64,000 bases of DNA from positions 36,303 to 100,302 of the forward strand of contig JAITII010000032.1 of NCBI GenBank assembly GCA_031279515.1, given 5' to 3'. The translations under genes were made by a program, and so were the position numbers. The notes below the pieces were generated by a model, which ran no database searches, was not told where the DNA came from, and saw only the letters and a list, made by a program, of their open reading frames with translations. Positions 15,301 to 23,419 of this stretch are shown piece by piece (within the stretch, counting starts at the first letter, position 1; every line of letters begins with the position of its first letter). This DNA comes from Deltaproteobacteria bacterium. Its GTDB lineage: Bacteria > Desulfobacterota > Desulfarculia > Adiutricales > Adiutricaceae.

Positions 15301-16257
15301 AAAGGTACCCACGGGGCCTTCCGTGTAGCCCAGGGTATTTACCATGTAATTGGAGTAGGCCAGGTTATAGTTGGTCTGATACAGAACAGAGTTGGAGGTA
15401 AGTGGATAGGTACCTGAGTTACTCAAGGTAGCCCAAGCCACTGCGGAAGCTGAAGCAGCAGCTTGCGCCACCTCTAAGGTGCTGGGGTTTGTGACCACGG
15501 TCTTTTCAAAGACCCCGGGGGAGACCTGTACATAACCATTGCCGCTCATGTAGTGGATATAGGCACTATTAAAGGTGGGACTTAAGGAGGGGAAGGTAGT
15601 GCCGTGAATAGTAGCACTATAGACCGCATTTTGAGCTGATATCCGGGCCGCCTCTGCTGGTGCTTTGGCTAATTGATCGGCATACATTTCAGCAAATTCA
15701 GCTGAACTATAGATATAGGCGGAGCTGTCATCGGCATTCAGGTTGCATACGACTTTAATCTGGGTGGTGGCCACAGGCGGAGCGTTCAAGGTTATTACCT
15801 TGACATCGGTGGGGGTCCCTATGCGCACCGGGTCAGCACCTGGCTTGGGGACGGAAAGCTCCCAACCCTGGAGCACGTAGCCGGCCGGGGTCTCTAGAAC
15901 GCCATTGGCATCGAAGGTGAAGTTACCTGCCCTGGTGTACATGAGCTCATTTGTGACCCTGTCGCGGACCATGAAAAAGCCTTCACCGGCTATGGCCATG
16001 TCCGTATCCTGGGCGGAGTTGATAAAGGAGCCTTGGGTGAACATCTGCTGGACAGAGGCTACTTTTACGCCTCGGCCTATCTGCTGGGTCCTGCCATTGG
16101 ACCAGTAATCCTGGCTAATGAGGTCTTCAAAGTTGGTACGGGCCGCCTTGAAGCCCACCGTGTTAACGTTGGCTATGTTGTTGCTTATAACTTGCATGCC
16201 CGTTGACAAGGCAGAAAGGCCCGTTACCGCCGCATACATTGCACTGGAAATGCTCAT
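12367..16257 (-). CDS. flgE: Giant flagellar hook protein FlgE with internal repeats
   Basis: Subunit of the flagellar hook. The N-terminal 175 residues are typical FlgE: AMYAAVTGLSALSTGMQVIS, NNIANVNTVGFKAARTNFED, and the conserved GEGFFMV block. The C-terminus (ILTGIYTNGR, NTDLADEIVNMIVTQRGFQA, TMLAEVIEMKR) is also typical. The protein is 1296 aa, whereas hook proteins are commonly about 400-600. The extra length is a region of about 660 residues (roughly 180-840) made of Ala/Tyr/Thr-rich imperfect repeats of 53-75 residues. Each has the form YxxAYxxYLxxxGYT, preceded by an Ala-rich helix-like stretch and often a YP step. At least nine copies are visible. The frame is open throughout. The start is ATG with GGTGGA upstream. 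It is third in the fliK-flgD-flgE operon, 125 bases after flgD. Confidence 0.95.
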   Translation of the reverse strand: MSISSAMYAAVTGLSALSTGMQVISNNIANVNTVGFKAARTNFEDLISQDYWSNGRTQQIGRGVKVASVQQMFTQGSFINSAQDTDMAIAGEGFFMVRDRVTNELMYTRAGNFTFDANGVLETPAGYVLQGWELSVPKPGADPVRIGTPTDVKVITLNAPPVATTQIKVVCNLNADDSSAYIYSSAEFAEMYADQLAKAPAEAARISAQNAVYSATIHGTTFPSLSPTFNSAYIHYMSGNGYVQVSPGVFEKTVVTNPSTLEVAQAAASASAVAWATLSNSGTYPLTSNSVLYQTNYNLAYSNYMVNTLGYTEGPVGTFTKVSRTSPTTGELNAANSTAVTQTNTSNPPYTSYPSGDAVKDAVYITNYTTYLTSQGYTAPMDEYRRAANAAAMAAANTAGLNAGGDPGGTNLEQLKYAAAYAKELIRSGHTMNSSYAQPTLVTAAQALTNPTTLQQTAADNAAKAHAGISSYPDAASAKNLAYVAAYANYLVASGYTVSDDPTLAVPTFTTTPAAADAAAANAAGVAAASVLEPGFDFSTSTNRTAKLLYLEAYTDYLLSGSYTLASYTAPTLSNTDFTKQPTTTQMTLAENAGRAAALLVDTSYPGFATSNNRAADLAYADAYAQSLISQGFTIDSSYTPMAALPSGTDFSIGANSTEKTAADNAGKTAAIAAGAPANYSYPSGIAAEDTAYKTAYDNYMTTTLTGYTGQASITGFVKAVDSSPVAGGAEEQAALAAARAAGQAAIALTTGYPNTSLDPGYRAAYNTEYEARMTALGYTNLGPPNYFQKSEQVAPSATEVTTAQNAAKITAEAAAKNAGQLAYDSVYNALYQTALDSIFTQIPSWEREGMGFAGAWDGTNTESPIDPEDYTHANPWTIYDSLGTAHTLMVYYQPNPYMENVWDYLITCDPTEDARKDVNNNVVMNGATFAGVVQKGKITFTADGPDGHGGLVKDIEAQNLDMTKTAAARLTSASATVVTAPATASSINHYTFGGYYTGEPVFSATTGTLVATKREYDIVWTGNLGTVPDVSGFTWTDSDGNSGKIQVYDKNYTGPYTFGSGLTVNFSKGGTPMRFTVGDTLQVIANSEELGWTNLTPNEDGYFDFDLAFVQSASMALHPPYPQGLPTIIQHVALDMGARYNLAGDADGERWILDEQGTTQYASKSLNIFSSQDGYPPGSLQRVSIDKDGILTGIYTNGRHQPLYQIGLARFINPWGLSKLGDNVYMETRWSGTATLNPPGYGGTGTIRANFLEQSNTDLADEIVNMIVTQRGFQANTKVVTTTDTMLAEVIEMKR

Positions 16258-16382
16258 AACTGTCCACCATATAGATAAGATTAGACAAATCTTTATTGGA
16301 TCTATTGAGACGAGGACTATCCTTAGTTCTCATCTGTTATTTTTCTCTAATGCCATCCTTGGCGTTTGTTATGATTAAAGTC

Positions 16383-17129
16383 TTAGGACTCTTCTACATC
16401 TAAAGTAGTTGTGCTAGTCCCCTTGGCCTCCAAGATCTCCATCACCTGAGTAAGTGATATTTGGATATAGCCTAAGTGAACCACCGGCTGACCGTACTCG
16501 TCAAAGGAGACTGAGGAGACCTTGCCGTCTATTTCAGGGACTACCCCTTCCTCCATGGTCTCACCAGCTGTGTTGGTGGCTGTGACCTGGAATTGATAGA
16601 GGCCATCTTGAACAGTGGAGCCATTGGTATCTTTACCGTCCCAGACAAAATCATAGGTACCGGCTTCGCTCATACCCCAATCGTACATGCGCACTTGGTT
16701 GCCGCTCTCATCCAAGATGTATACCTGGAGATTACAGGTTTCAGCAAGCTCTATCTTGACATCCACATCCACTTTCCCGCCTGTCACACTCAAAAGATTG
16801 GACTGGGCCTTTATGTCCTTGCCAATTAAGGTCAAGGTCTGGAACTGATTCTGGGCCTGGATATAACTTGCCATATTGGTGACATTGGTATTTAAATTGG
16901 CCAACTGCTCCAGTTGGGAGTACTGGGCAAGTTGGGCAGTCATCTCTGTGTCTTCCATAGGGTTAAAGGGGTCCTGGTTCTGCAGCTGGGTTAAAAGGAG
17001 TGTTAAAAAGGCCTCCTTATCCAATTGCCTTTCCGAGCCGTCTGTAACCGGGACATTTTCCGTGGTCCAGGCTTCCAAGTCTGCTGTCCTTGGGGCTGGG
17101 GGATTGTCTGCGGCGTATATAGTTGCCAT
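16383..17129 (-). CDS. flgD: Flagellar hook assembly (capping) protein FlgD
   Basis: The scaffold that caps the growing hook and lets FlgE subunits assemble. It is 248 aa, within the family range. The N-terminal signature is clear: LDKEAFLTLLLTQLQNQDPF followed by NPMEDTEMTAQLAQYSQLEQ. A FLIL-type Ig-like domain follows (about residues 110-200), with DWGMSEAGTYDFVWDGKDTN. It is transcribed between fliK and flgE on the minus strand, 78 bases downstream of fliK, so all three hook-length and hook-assembly genes are together. Confidence 0.95.
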   Translation of the reverse strand: MATIYAADNPPAPRTADLEAWTTENVPVTDGSERQLDKEAFLTLLLTQLQNQDPFNPMEDTEMTAQLAQYSQLEQLANLNTNVTNMASYIQAQNQFQTLTLIGKDIKAQSNLLSVTGGKVDVDVKIELAETCNLQVYILDESGNQVRMYDWGMSEAGTYDFVWDGKDTNGSTVQDGLYQFQVTATNTAGETMEEGVVPEIDGKVSSVSFDEYGQPVVHLGYIQISLTQVMEILEAKGTSTTTLDVEES

Positions 17130-17207
17130 TTTTCTACTCCCATTAGCTTATATATCTTTTACAAGCCGTTTTTTTATCCGGCTTGGTATCAAACTTCAAA
17201 GCAAGTT

Positions 17208-19076
17208 TTATACCACGGCGTTTAAGAGCTCATGATTACTAGAGTCATTTTCCGAAAAGGAAAAATTTTCCTCTAGATCTTCCCCATTTTGGCCATTTGC
17301 CTTGGCACTTTTAGAATCAACATCTGACCCTAAGGCACCTTCTGCTACTATTGCCCCAGAGCCCTCATAGGTAATGGTGAGCTTAAGCTCTATTCCTTCC
17401 TTAGCTAAAGAGCTCCTTAGATCTTCCATCTCTGCCTCTAAGGCCTTGTAGGCCTCCATGGACTGGGTCTTAATATTGGCGGTCAAAAGTGACCCCTTGA
17501 CCTTGAGTTCTATGTCCAGATCCCCCAATTCTTCCGGGGATAAGCTCATCTTAATGCGCCTTATGCCCCTTCTAGAGGAATACACAAGCTTATCGCGGAT
17601 CTGTTTGGCAATGGCGTCTCTGTAAGAAGATTGGGCCACCTCGTCGTACAGAGAAGAGGAAAAGGCACCGGCCTGGCCTTTGGAGGTGGCCTCTACTGCA
17701 TTTAAGCTAGTAGCTGCAAGGCGTCTTTCCTCCCTTTCGCGTCTATCCTCTTTGCCGCCGTGGCCTGGATACTCACCGCCTCCGGTATTTACCCCCTCTT
17801 TTGCCCCCGAGATTCCGCCCCTTAAGGCCTGGAGAGCAGGTGAAAGCTCATAGAAGTTCTTATCTAATTCCCTATCACCTAAAAGGGAAAGCTTCATTAT
17901 TATTTCATTAAAAACTGGGGCCTTTACTAGTTCTGCTTCAGTTTTAATCTTGGAGATAAGGGTCTGGATATCTAAGGCTACTTGATTTGGAGACTGGGTT
18001 ACGGGTTTTTCCATGCTGGAGAGTAAGTTTAATAGATCTCCTAGGGTAACGTTTCCATTATTTGCATCCATGAGCATATTGATGCCATTTATGGTCTTGG
18101 TTCCGGCTCCCATGGACTCTAAGGCCAGGGCTAGAAAATTTAGATCGCCTTCACCTAAGAGGGTGTCTAGCCCAGAACTATCAGCGGCTTGGGTTAAAAA
18201 ATCCCTAAGTGTCGAGGCCGTCAAAGCTGCCCCTGGTTCAATACCTGTGGTAAGGCCCTTTACAGTTTCAAGGGACATTCCCAGCCCCAAGAGAAACTGA
18301 CCTAAGTTATTAAGACCATCTTCGGTTGCCACCATGCCACCCCCCAAGAGGGCCTCACCTGTATCTGCCCCCTGTAGGGTCTTAATTAGATCCTTTAAGG
18401 CTATCTGAGGACCAGAATCTAAAAGGCTTCCTAAGATCTCATTTATCTTTTCAGTTTCCAGGCCGCTGGACAGTAATAAATTTTCAAGGGAACTAAGGCT
18501 CTCTGAATCCAAGGTCAAGGAAAAAAGCTCTAAATTGGTATCCGCTCCATTAAGGGCATCAGTTAAAAGCCCCAAAGCACTCTTTTGTCCCATTAAGACT
18601 CCTTGGGCCCCTGTCAACTGGTTATTTGTCAAAAGTAGCTCCCTAGACACCTTGGCCTTAAAAGCCCCAGGAAGATTAGTCTCTGTCTGGACCATGGCAA
18701 AAGCCAGGGCCCCTATGCTCCTTTTGGCCTTGAACTTGAAAGCATTTTCCTCAGAATTGGTCTGGGAAAGGGTTACAGAATTTTCTAAGACCAATCCTAA
18801 ATCCTCTTGGGTCTCTTGGGTCTCTTGGCCCTCTTCACTTACAGCTTTTTCCTTCCGGCTACGCCTTCCGGCTTCCACCCTGGCCTCATCTGCCCTTCTG
18901 GCAGCTTGCCTTTCCGCTTCTTTGGTATAATTTTCCCTCTCACTTTCAGCCCGCGCCAAGGCCCTTGCAAAATCATCAGAGGCATTTTCCTCAAAATTAC
19001 CATCTAAAACATAGCTATCTGCCAAGCTGGGGCTGAGCTCTACCCTCGTACTTCCCATGGCTGCTAGGCTTTCCAT
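17208..19076 (-). CDS. fliK: Flagellar hook-length control protein FliK
   Basis: A secreted ruler that measures hook length and switches the export apparatus to filament substrates. The protein is 622 aa. The N-terminal two-thirds is long, low in sequence conservation and rich in Leu/Gly/Ser, as in other FliK proteins; it contains a highly charged stretch near residues 35-85. The C-terminal FliK domain is clear: RRGIRRIKMSLSPEELGDLD, then IELKVKGSLLTANIKTQS, AYKALEAEMEDLRSSLAKEG. The start ATG has AAGGAGAAGAAG immediately upstream (a good SD). It heads the fliK-flgD-flgE operon and has a sigma-54 promoter about 60 bases upstream. Confidence 0.92.
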   Translation of the reverse strand: MESLAAMGSTRVELSPSLADSYVLDGNFEENASDDFARALARAESERENYTKEAERQAARRADEARVEAGRRSRKEKAVSEEGQETQETQEDLGLVLENSVTLSQTNSEENAFKFKAKRSIGALAFAMVQTETNLPGAFKAKVSRELLLTNNQLTGAQGVLMGQKSALGLLTDALNGADTNLELFSLTLDSESLSSLENLLLSSGLETEKINEILGSLLDSGPQIALKDLIKTLQGADTGEALLGGGMVATEDGLNNLGQFLLGLGMSLETVKGLTTGIEPGAALTASTLRDFLTQAADSSGLDTLLGEGDLNFLALALESMGAGTKTINGINMLMDANNGNVTLGDLLNLLSSMEKPVTQSPNQVALDIQTLISKIKTEAELVKAPVFNEIIMKLSLLGDRELDKNFYELSPALQALRGGISGAKEGVNTGGGEYPGHGGKEDRREREERRLAATSLNAVEATSKGQAGAFSSSLYDEVAQSSYRDAIAKQIRDKLVYSSRRGIRRIKMSLSPEELGDLDIELKVKGSLLTANIKTQSMEAYKALEAEMEDLRSSLAKEGIELKLTITYEGSGAIVAEGALGSDVDSKSAKANGQNGEDLEENFSFSENDSSNHELLNAVV

Positions 19077-19134
19077 CTTCTTCTCCTTTAAGGCGTTTAG
19101 AGTATCTTTTGGCCTTGTGGCCTATCGCTTCTAA

Positions 19135-19150
19135 AGCAACCCTCATGCCA
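19135..19150 (-). promoter_or_regulatory. Sigma-54 promoter of fliK-flgD-flgE
   Basis: Read on the minus strand the sequence is TGGCATGAGGGTTGCT, matching the sigma-54 -24/-12 pattern TGGCACG-N4-TTGCW at every position but one. Transcription would begin near 19123, about 50 bases before the fliK start. Sigma-54 control of hook genes is usual in several proteobacterial flagellar hierarchies. Confidence 0.75.
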
Positions 19151-19722
19151 AAGGCAAAGGGAAAAAAAGACCAGGGGGTTTTAAATATGAGAAATATCTT
19201 TTAAGACCCATGAGGGGCTTAAAACTTAAAGCCTTTTGAAACTTAGATCTAAAAAGGCCGCCCAAGCTAACCCTAGCTAACCCAAGCGAACTTACGCGAA
19301 CCTAGGCTAACTCAAGCGAACCCAGGCTAACTCAAGCTTAGCTATTACACATACTCCCTTTAAAGCCCAATAGCTTATGCCAATAGCTTCTTGCCAAAAT
19401 ATCACAGGCTTTCTTTGTCTTGCTAGAACCTTAAATTGAGTGCTTTAAAGCTCTAATTTCTAAAAATTTAAAAGTCCCTTATTCCAGATCTAAGCTACAG
19501 CTGAAATAAATCTTAGCTATAGCTAACTAAGTACCTTAGCTATCCTGGATCTAAGCTAACTAACTAGCAAAAGCTCTCCTGGCTCTTAGCTAACTAATTA
19601 CCTAAGGCTCTCCCAAATCTCAGCCCTTTAACTATAGTGGCTGCGGCAAATTTTGCCTCTCAAGGTATGTCTTTCTCTCTTGGCCCAATAAAGCTAAGGG
19701 TGTCTAAAAGGATGAAAAGTTA
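19151..19722. other. Control gap between the divergent flagellar operons
   Basis: About 570 bases without a gene. It holds the 10-bp repeat array (19261-19340) and further loosely repeated CTAGCTAACTAA- and TTAGCTA-type words to about 19610. Binding sites for an enhancer-binding activator would be expected here, but I cannot name one. Confidence 0.5.
19261..19340 (+). repeat. 10-bp tandem repeat, eight units
   Basis: Eight consecutive decamers, for example CCCAAGCTAA, CCCTAGCTAA, CCCAAGCGAA and CCTAGGCTAA, keep an exact 10-base period with 1-3 changes each. The period is close to one DNA helical turn. Confidence 0.85.
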
Positions 19723-19738
19723 TGGCATGGCCTTTGCA
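19723..19738 (+). promoter_or_regulatory. Sigma-54 promoter of the flgH operon
   Basis: TGGCATGGCCTTTGCA matches TGGCACG-N4-TTGCW in all but one position. It shares the TGGCATG half with the divergent fliK promoter. It would start RNA near 19750, about 50 bases before the flgH start codon. Confidence 0.72.
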
Positions 19739-19799
19739 TTTGACAGATTGCCAAGCGGAATTACCGCCCTTTTTATCTTTGCTTGTAAGGAATGGGATT

Positions 19800-20546
19800 A
19801 TGAACGAGACGTGCGAAAAGACCAAAAAAATGGGATTTATTGGTGCTGTAGCCATCATGTGCCTTTTGGCCATGCTTTTAGCAGGTTGCGGGCCAAAACT
19901 AAATGTACCCTCCTCTTTGAATAACCAGGAAGCCGCCCTCTTAAACCCACCGGTTTCCACTTACCCTAACCCGGCAATTAAGACTGAGGGGTCCCTCTTT
20001 ACTGAGGACACCCGTCCTGACTTCTTTTCCGACATGAAGGCCCAGAGGGTAGGTGACATTATTACTATCAATATAGTGGAAACCTCCAGGGCTACAAAAC
20101 AGGCCAATACCTCACTAAACCGCAATTCTCAGGTAAATGCCTCCATCACCGCACTGTTCGGCTATGAGGCGGAAGGTGCCATGCCCACCCCAGGCAACTT
20201 TAACCTCATGAAAGGCGTCCAGGCGCAGACCCAAAACCAGTTCACAGGTTCGGGACAGACCAGCCGCAATGAGAACATCACAGCCAAGGTCTCTGCCAGG
20301 ATAATCCAGGTCCTGCCTAACACCAACCTGGTGGTACGGGGTTCCCAGGAGATCCTGGTGAACAATGAGCGCCAGTACATTACTATCCAGGGAGTCATCC
20401 GTCCTGCCGACATTGCAACGGACAATACAGTTCTTTCCACCTATCTGGCCGATGCCCGCATCGAGTACACAGGTCAAGGCGACTTAACTGACAAACAGCG
20501 GCAGGGTTGGCTGACAAGGATCCTAGACAAGGTCTGGCCCTTCTAA
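19800..20546 (+). CDS. flgH: Flagellar L-ring lipoprotein FlgH
   Basis: Outer-membrane bushing around the flagellar rod. The ORF track begins at 19722, but the real start is ATG 19800, just after TAAGGAATGGG; this gives 248 aa, the normal length. The signal peptide ends in the lipobox LLAGC (Cys near residue 30). The family core is visible: SLFTEDTRPDFFSDMKAQRVGD, then ITINIVETSRATKQANTSLNR, VRGSQEILVNNERQYITIQG and the ending TGQGDLTDKQRQGWLTRILD. It is the first gene of a long plus-strand flagellar operon and is followed by flgI. Confidence 0.95.
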   Translation: MNETCEKTKKMGFIGAVAIMCLLAMLLAGCGPKLNVPSSLNNQEAALLNPPVSTYPNPAIKTEGSLFTEDTRPDFFSDMKAQRVGDIITINIVETSRATKQANTSLNRNSQVNASITALFGYEAEGAMPTPGNFNLMKGVQAQTQNQFTGSGQTSRNENITAKVSARIIQVLPNTNLVVRGSQEILVNNERQYITIQGVIRPADIATDNTVLSTYLADARIEYTGQGDLTDKQRQGWLTRILDKVWPF

Positions 20547-20585
20547 AGACTAATTTAAACAACTAGACCCTAAAGGTTAATTTAT

Positions 20586-21698
20586 ATGTCACATATCATG
20601 CGCTTTATTTCCGCGGCCCTTCTCTTGTCCATGGCCGGATGGCTGTGGCCAACTGAGGCCACAGCCATCCGCATCAAAGAGATAGCCACCTTCGAAGGGG
20701 TGCGGGTAAACCAGATTATTGGCTACGGCTTAGTTGTGGGCTTAAATGGCACTGGTGACAAGGACCAGACGGGTTTCACCCGTCAGAGCTTGTCCAACCT
20801 CTTAAAGAGGATGGACATAACCGTAGCCCCCACTGCATTGAAGGTGAAAAACGTAGCCGCCGTCATGGTGACTGCGGACCTGCCGCCCTTTGTAAAGCCT
20901 GGCACCAAGATAGATATCTTAGTCTCTTCACTGGGGGACGCCACGTCCCTCCAGGGAGGAACCTTACTTATAACCTCCCTGAAAGGTATGGACGACCAGG
21001 TCTATGCCATGGCCCAAGGCCCCTTGTCAGTGGGCGGTTTTCAGATAACAGGGGCCGCAGCTTCCGTGCAAAAAAACCATCCCACTGTGGGCCGCATAGT
21101 CCAGGGTGCCACTGTGGAAAGAGAAGTCCCCATCCGCTGGCAGGGAAAAGAGACCTTAACCATCAAACTGGGGCAACCTGATTTCACGACAGCTGCCAGG
21201 GTGGCCGAGGCAGTAAATGATGCCCTGCCTGGATCAGCAGCCAGGCCCCAGGACGCCTCCACCATAGAGCTTACAGTTCCTGTAAATTACAGAGATAACC
21301 TGGCCATCCTAGTGGCCAATCTAGAGAACTTAGATGTAGTCCCCGATGCTGTGGGAAAGGTCATCATAGATGAGCGAACAGGTACTGTAGTTGTGGGTGA
21401 AAATGTCAAGCTATCCACTGTGGCAGTGGCCCATGGCAACTTATCGGTACAGATTAGAGAAGGCTTTGACGTAGACCAGCCTGGACCCTTTAGCCAGGGT
21501 CAGACCGCCATCACGCCCAATACGGACATTAACTTGGAGGAGGGGGCTGACCAGGTGCTCTTAATAGAGCGCTCCACCAATATTAATGATGTAGTTAAGG
21601 CCTTAAACGCCATAGGTGTCACCCCCAGGGATCTAATTATGATCTTCCAGGCCATAAAAGCAGCAGGTGCCCTCCACGGCGAATTGGAGATCATCTAA
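20586..21698 (+). CDS. flgI: Flagellar P-ring protein FlgI
   Basis: Periplasmic P-ring subunit associated with peptidoglycan around the rod. It is 370 aa with a signal peptide cut after about residue 27 (WPTEATA). The N-terminal motif IRIKEIATFEGVRVNQIIGY and the next GLVVGLNGTGDKDQTGFT are diagnostic. Conserved later blocks include FVKPGTKIDILVSSLGDATS and a C-terminal RDLIMIFQAIKAAGALHGEL. The start ATG 20586 has AAAGG upstream. It follows flgH by 39 bases and is 2 bases from flgJ, so it is in one operon. Confidence 0.96.
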   Translation: MSHIMRFISAALLLSMAGWLWPTEATAIRIKEIATFEGVRVNQIIGYGLVVGLNGTGDKDQTGFTRQSLSNLLKRMDITVAPTALKVKNVAAVMVTADLPPFVKPGTKIDILVSSLGDATSLQGGTLLITSLKGMDDQVYAMAQGPLSVGGFQITGAAASVQKNHPTVGRIVQGATVEREVPIRWQGKETLTIKLGQPDFTTAARVAEAVNDALPGSAARPQDASTIELTVPVNYRDNLAILVANLENLDVVPDAVGKVIIDERTGTVVVGENVKLSTVAVAHGNLSVQIREGFDVDQPGPFSQGQTAITPNTDINLEEGADQVLLIERSTNINDVVKALNAIGVTPRDLIMIFQAIKAAGALHGELEII

Positions 21699-21700
21699 TT

Positions 21701-22555
21701 ATGGCTGGCACGATAAATCCCGGGGGCCTTACTAACCTTGATGTAAAGGCCCTTACAAGTACCTCTAAAGCCATAGACTATTCCAATAGAGGAGCCGCGG
21801 CTAGCCGCGGCTCCTCTATTAGTGTCAGCGTGGAAGAATTGAGAAAAAATGGCATTAATTTTTCCTCCTCTGGAACTGGAGGAAAACCTGTGGACTTTGG
21901 CTCGTCTCTTAAAAGTACAAATGAGGCAAATGAAGGTTCTGCAAGCGGCCGCTATGAGCCCTTGAGCTACAGAATAGCCCACAGTGGCGGAAATCTTAGC
22001 GAAGAGGAGCAACTGGCTAAACTTCAGAAGATAAGGGATTCTGCCAGGGAATACGAGGGCCTCTTGATGGCGGAGATGATAAAGGCCATGCGCCAGAGCC
22101 CCTTTAGTGAAGAGCCTGGGAGTGATACCTATGCAGAGATTGCTGAAAAACCTTTTACTGCTGCTCTTACTAAGGCCGGGGGGCTGGGCTTGGCTGACAA
22201 GATAGTGGAAGACGTAGCTGCCCAGGAAGGCCTTTCCGGCGTCTTAGCCGCCCACCCTGAGGTGATGGGACCCAATTGGAAGATGCGCATAGCCCCCTCC
22301 AGACGCTTTAAGCAATCTGGGATGCAAAATGTAGCAAACGGGGCACGTGGCGATGAAAATGTAGCCGCCTTAGCTCAAGGGGCCCTTTCTTTAAGCTCCG
22401 AGGCAATAGGCTCCGGCATTTTAGGGGAAAGTGCTACAAGAGGCCTCCAGTTAGCCGGACTTGATACAGAGGCGGCCCAAAACGGGCCTGAGGGCACGCT
22501 CCCCTTTAAGCCTACAAGCTTTCGCAGGGCTCCCACCTTAAAGAAAGGGGAATAA
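21701..22555 (+). CDS. flgJ: FlgJ-like rod-binding protein without a muramidase domain
   Basis: Rod-binding or rod-cap protein in flagellar rod assembly. It is 284 aa. The conserved FlgJ N-domain lies near residues 105-190, with AREYEGLLMAEMIKAMRQSP and YAEIAEKPFTAALTKAGGLG. The N-terminal 100 residues are an unusual Ser/Gly-rich extension. The C-terminal part has no glucosaminidase (muramidase) signature, as in many deltaproteobacterial FlgJ proteins that lack the enzymatic half. The start ATG 21701 is just after the flgI stop, with GGAGA upstream. The coding sequence holds a perfect 36-bp palindrome (21785-21820). Confident as rod-binding family; exact symbol by context. Confidence 0.88.
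   Translation: MAGTINPGGLTNLDVKALTSTSKAIDYSNRGAAASRGSSISVSVEELRKNGINFSSSGTGGKPVDFGSSLKSTNEANEGSASGRYEPLSYRIAHSGGNLSEEEQLAKLQKIRDSAREYEGLLMAEMIKAMRQSPFSEEPGSDTYAEIAEKPFTAALTKAGGLGLADKIVEDVAAQEGLSGVLAAHPEVMGPNWKMRIAPSRRFKQSGMQNVANGARGDENVAALAQGALSLSSEAIGSGILGESATRGLQLAGLDTEAAQNGPEGTLPFKPTSFRRAPTLKKGE
21785..21820. repeat. Perfect 36-bp palindrome inside flgJ
   Basis: AATAGAGGAGCCGCGGCT followed directly by its exact reverse complement. There is no loop and no mismatch. It encodes SNRGAAASRGSS in the extra N-terminal region of FlgJ. Confidence 0.97.
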
Positions 22556-22593
22556 TTTTCCCTTTGCCCAGTGCATTTAGTTAAAGAGAAATA

Positions 22594-22710
22594 ATCTTAG
22601 GCCCTCTCTTAAACGGATGGGGCTTATCTTAGGCCCTCTCTTAAACGCTTATAACTTATCTTAGGTCCTCTCTTAAACGGATGGGGCTTATCTTAGGGCC
22701 TTAGACTTAT
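22594..22710 (+). repeat. 32-bp tandem repeat, about 3.5 units
   Basis: Units begin at 22594, 22626, 22658 and 22690 with an exact 32-base period; the core is ATCTTAGGCCCTCTCTTAAA. It lies in the 347-base gap between flgJ and flgN. The rest of the gap is AT-rich with no gene; a weak sigma-54-like TGGAACGGATCTTGAA occurs near 22818. Confidence 0.92.
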
Positions 22711-22902
22711 CTTTCTAGCGCATTTAGCACTACATTAATTATCTTTAGCCTCTTTAGTGCAATCATTTCTAGCGCAATCAAAATTTACCTTGGGGGGCAA
22801 ATTTTCCCTTCTTACTTGGAACGGATCTTGAAAAGCATAGCTTAGCCGGATCCATTTTCCTTGTGACTGGCCAATCTACCAATATAGAAAAAGGTAACTC
22901 CA

Positions 22903-23418
22903 ATGGACATCACCCTAATCTCCCAACTTTCTGAAGCTTTACAAGAGCACACGGCTCGCTATCAGGAACTTATTGATTTCCTGGAAGACGAGAAAAAGTA
23001 CCTTTTGAACCTAGACTTGGATGGCCTTCTTTTAGTCAGTAAGGCCAAGGAAAAGCTCGCCAAGATCATCTTAGCCTCCAATGAAAAGCTCACAGAAAAG
23101 ATAGCCTGCGCTGCCTTGATGTTGGGACTGCCCTTGGACCCCCCGCCCACCTTAGCGGCCATTGCCATGGCAACGCCTGGGCCCTTTGGGGCCAAGCTCT
23201 CGGAAATGGCAAGTACCTTAGCGAGATTAAAAAATCTCATAGTAAGGGAAAATGCCACTGCCAAGCACTTTGTGGAGCATTCTTTGGAGCTTGTAACCGA
23301 GTCTTTAAATATCCTCTCTGGGGCCAACCAACTCAAAGGGGACGGCTACTCCTCAGATGGCAAAAAGGAGAAGACTGTAAAAAGAGGTCTTCCCTCCAAG
23401 CTTTCCCGCGAGGTATAA
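22903..23418 (+). CDS. flgN: FlgN-family flagellar export chaperone
   Basis: Cytoplasmic chaperone for the hook-filament junction proteins FlgK and FlgL. It is 171 aa, mainly helical. The pattern QEHTARYQELIDFLEDEKKY near the N-terminus, followed by LLVSKAKEKLAKI, matches the FlgN architecture. A central Pro-rich stretch and a charged, disordered C-terminal tail follow. It starts at ATG 22903 and ends one base before the flgK ATG. Position next to flgK and flgL supports the assignment more than sequence alone. It does not show a muramidase or other enzyme motif. Confidence 0.82.
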   Translation: MDITLISQLSEALQEHTARYQELIDFLEDEKKYLLNLDLDGLLLVSKAKEKLAKIILASNEKLTEKIACAALMLGLPLDPPPTLAAIAMATPGPFGAKLSEMASTLARLKNLIVRENATAKHFVEHSLELVTESLNILSGANQLKGDGYSSDGKKEKTVKRGLPSKLSREV

Positions 23419-23419
23419 A

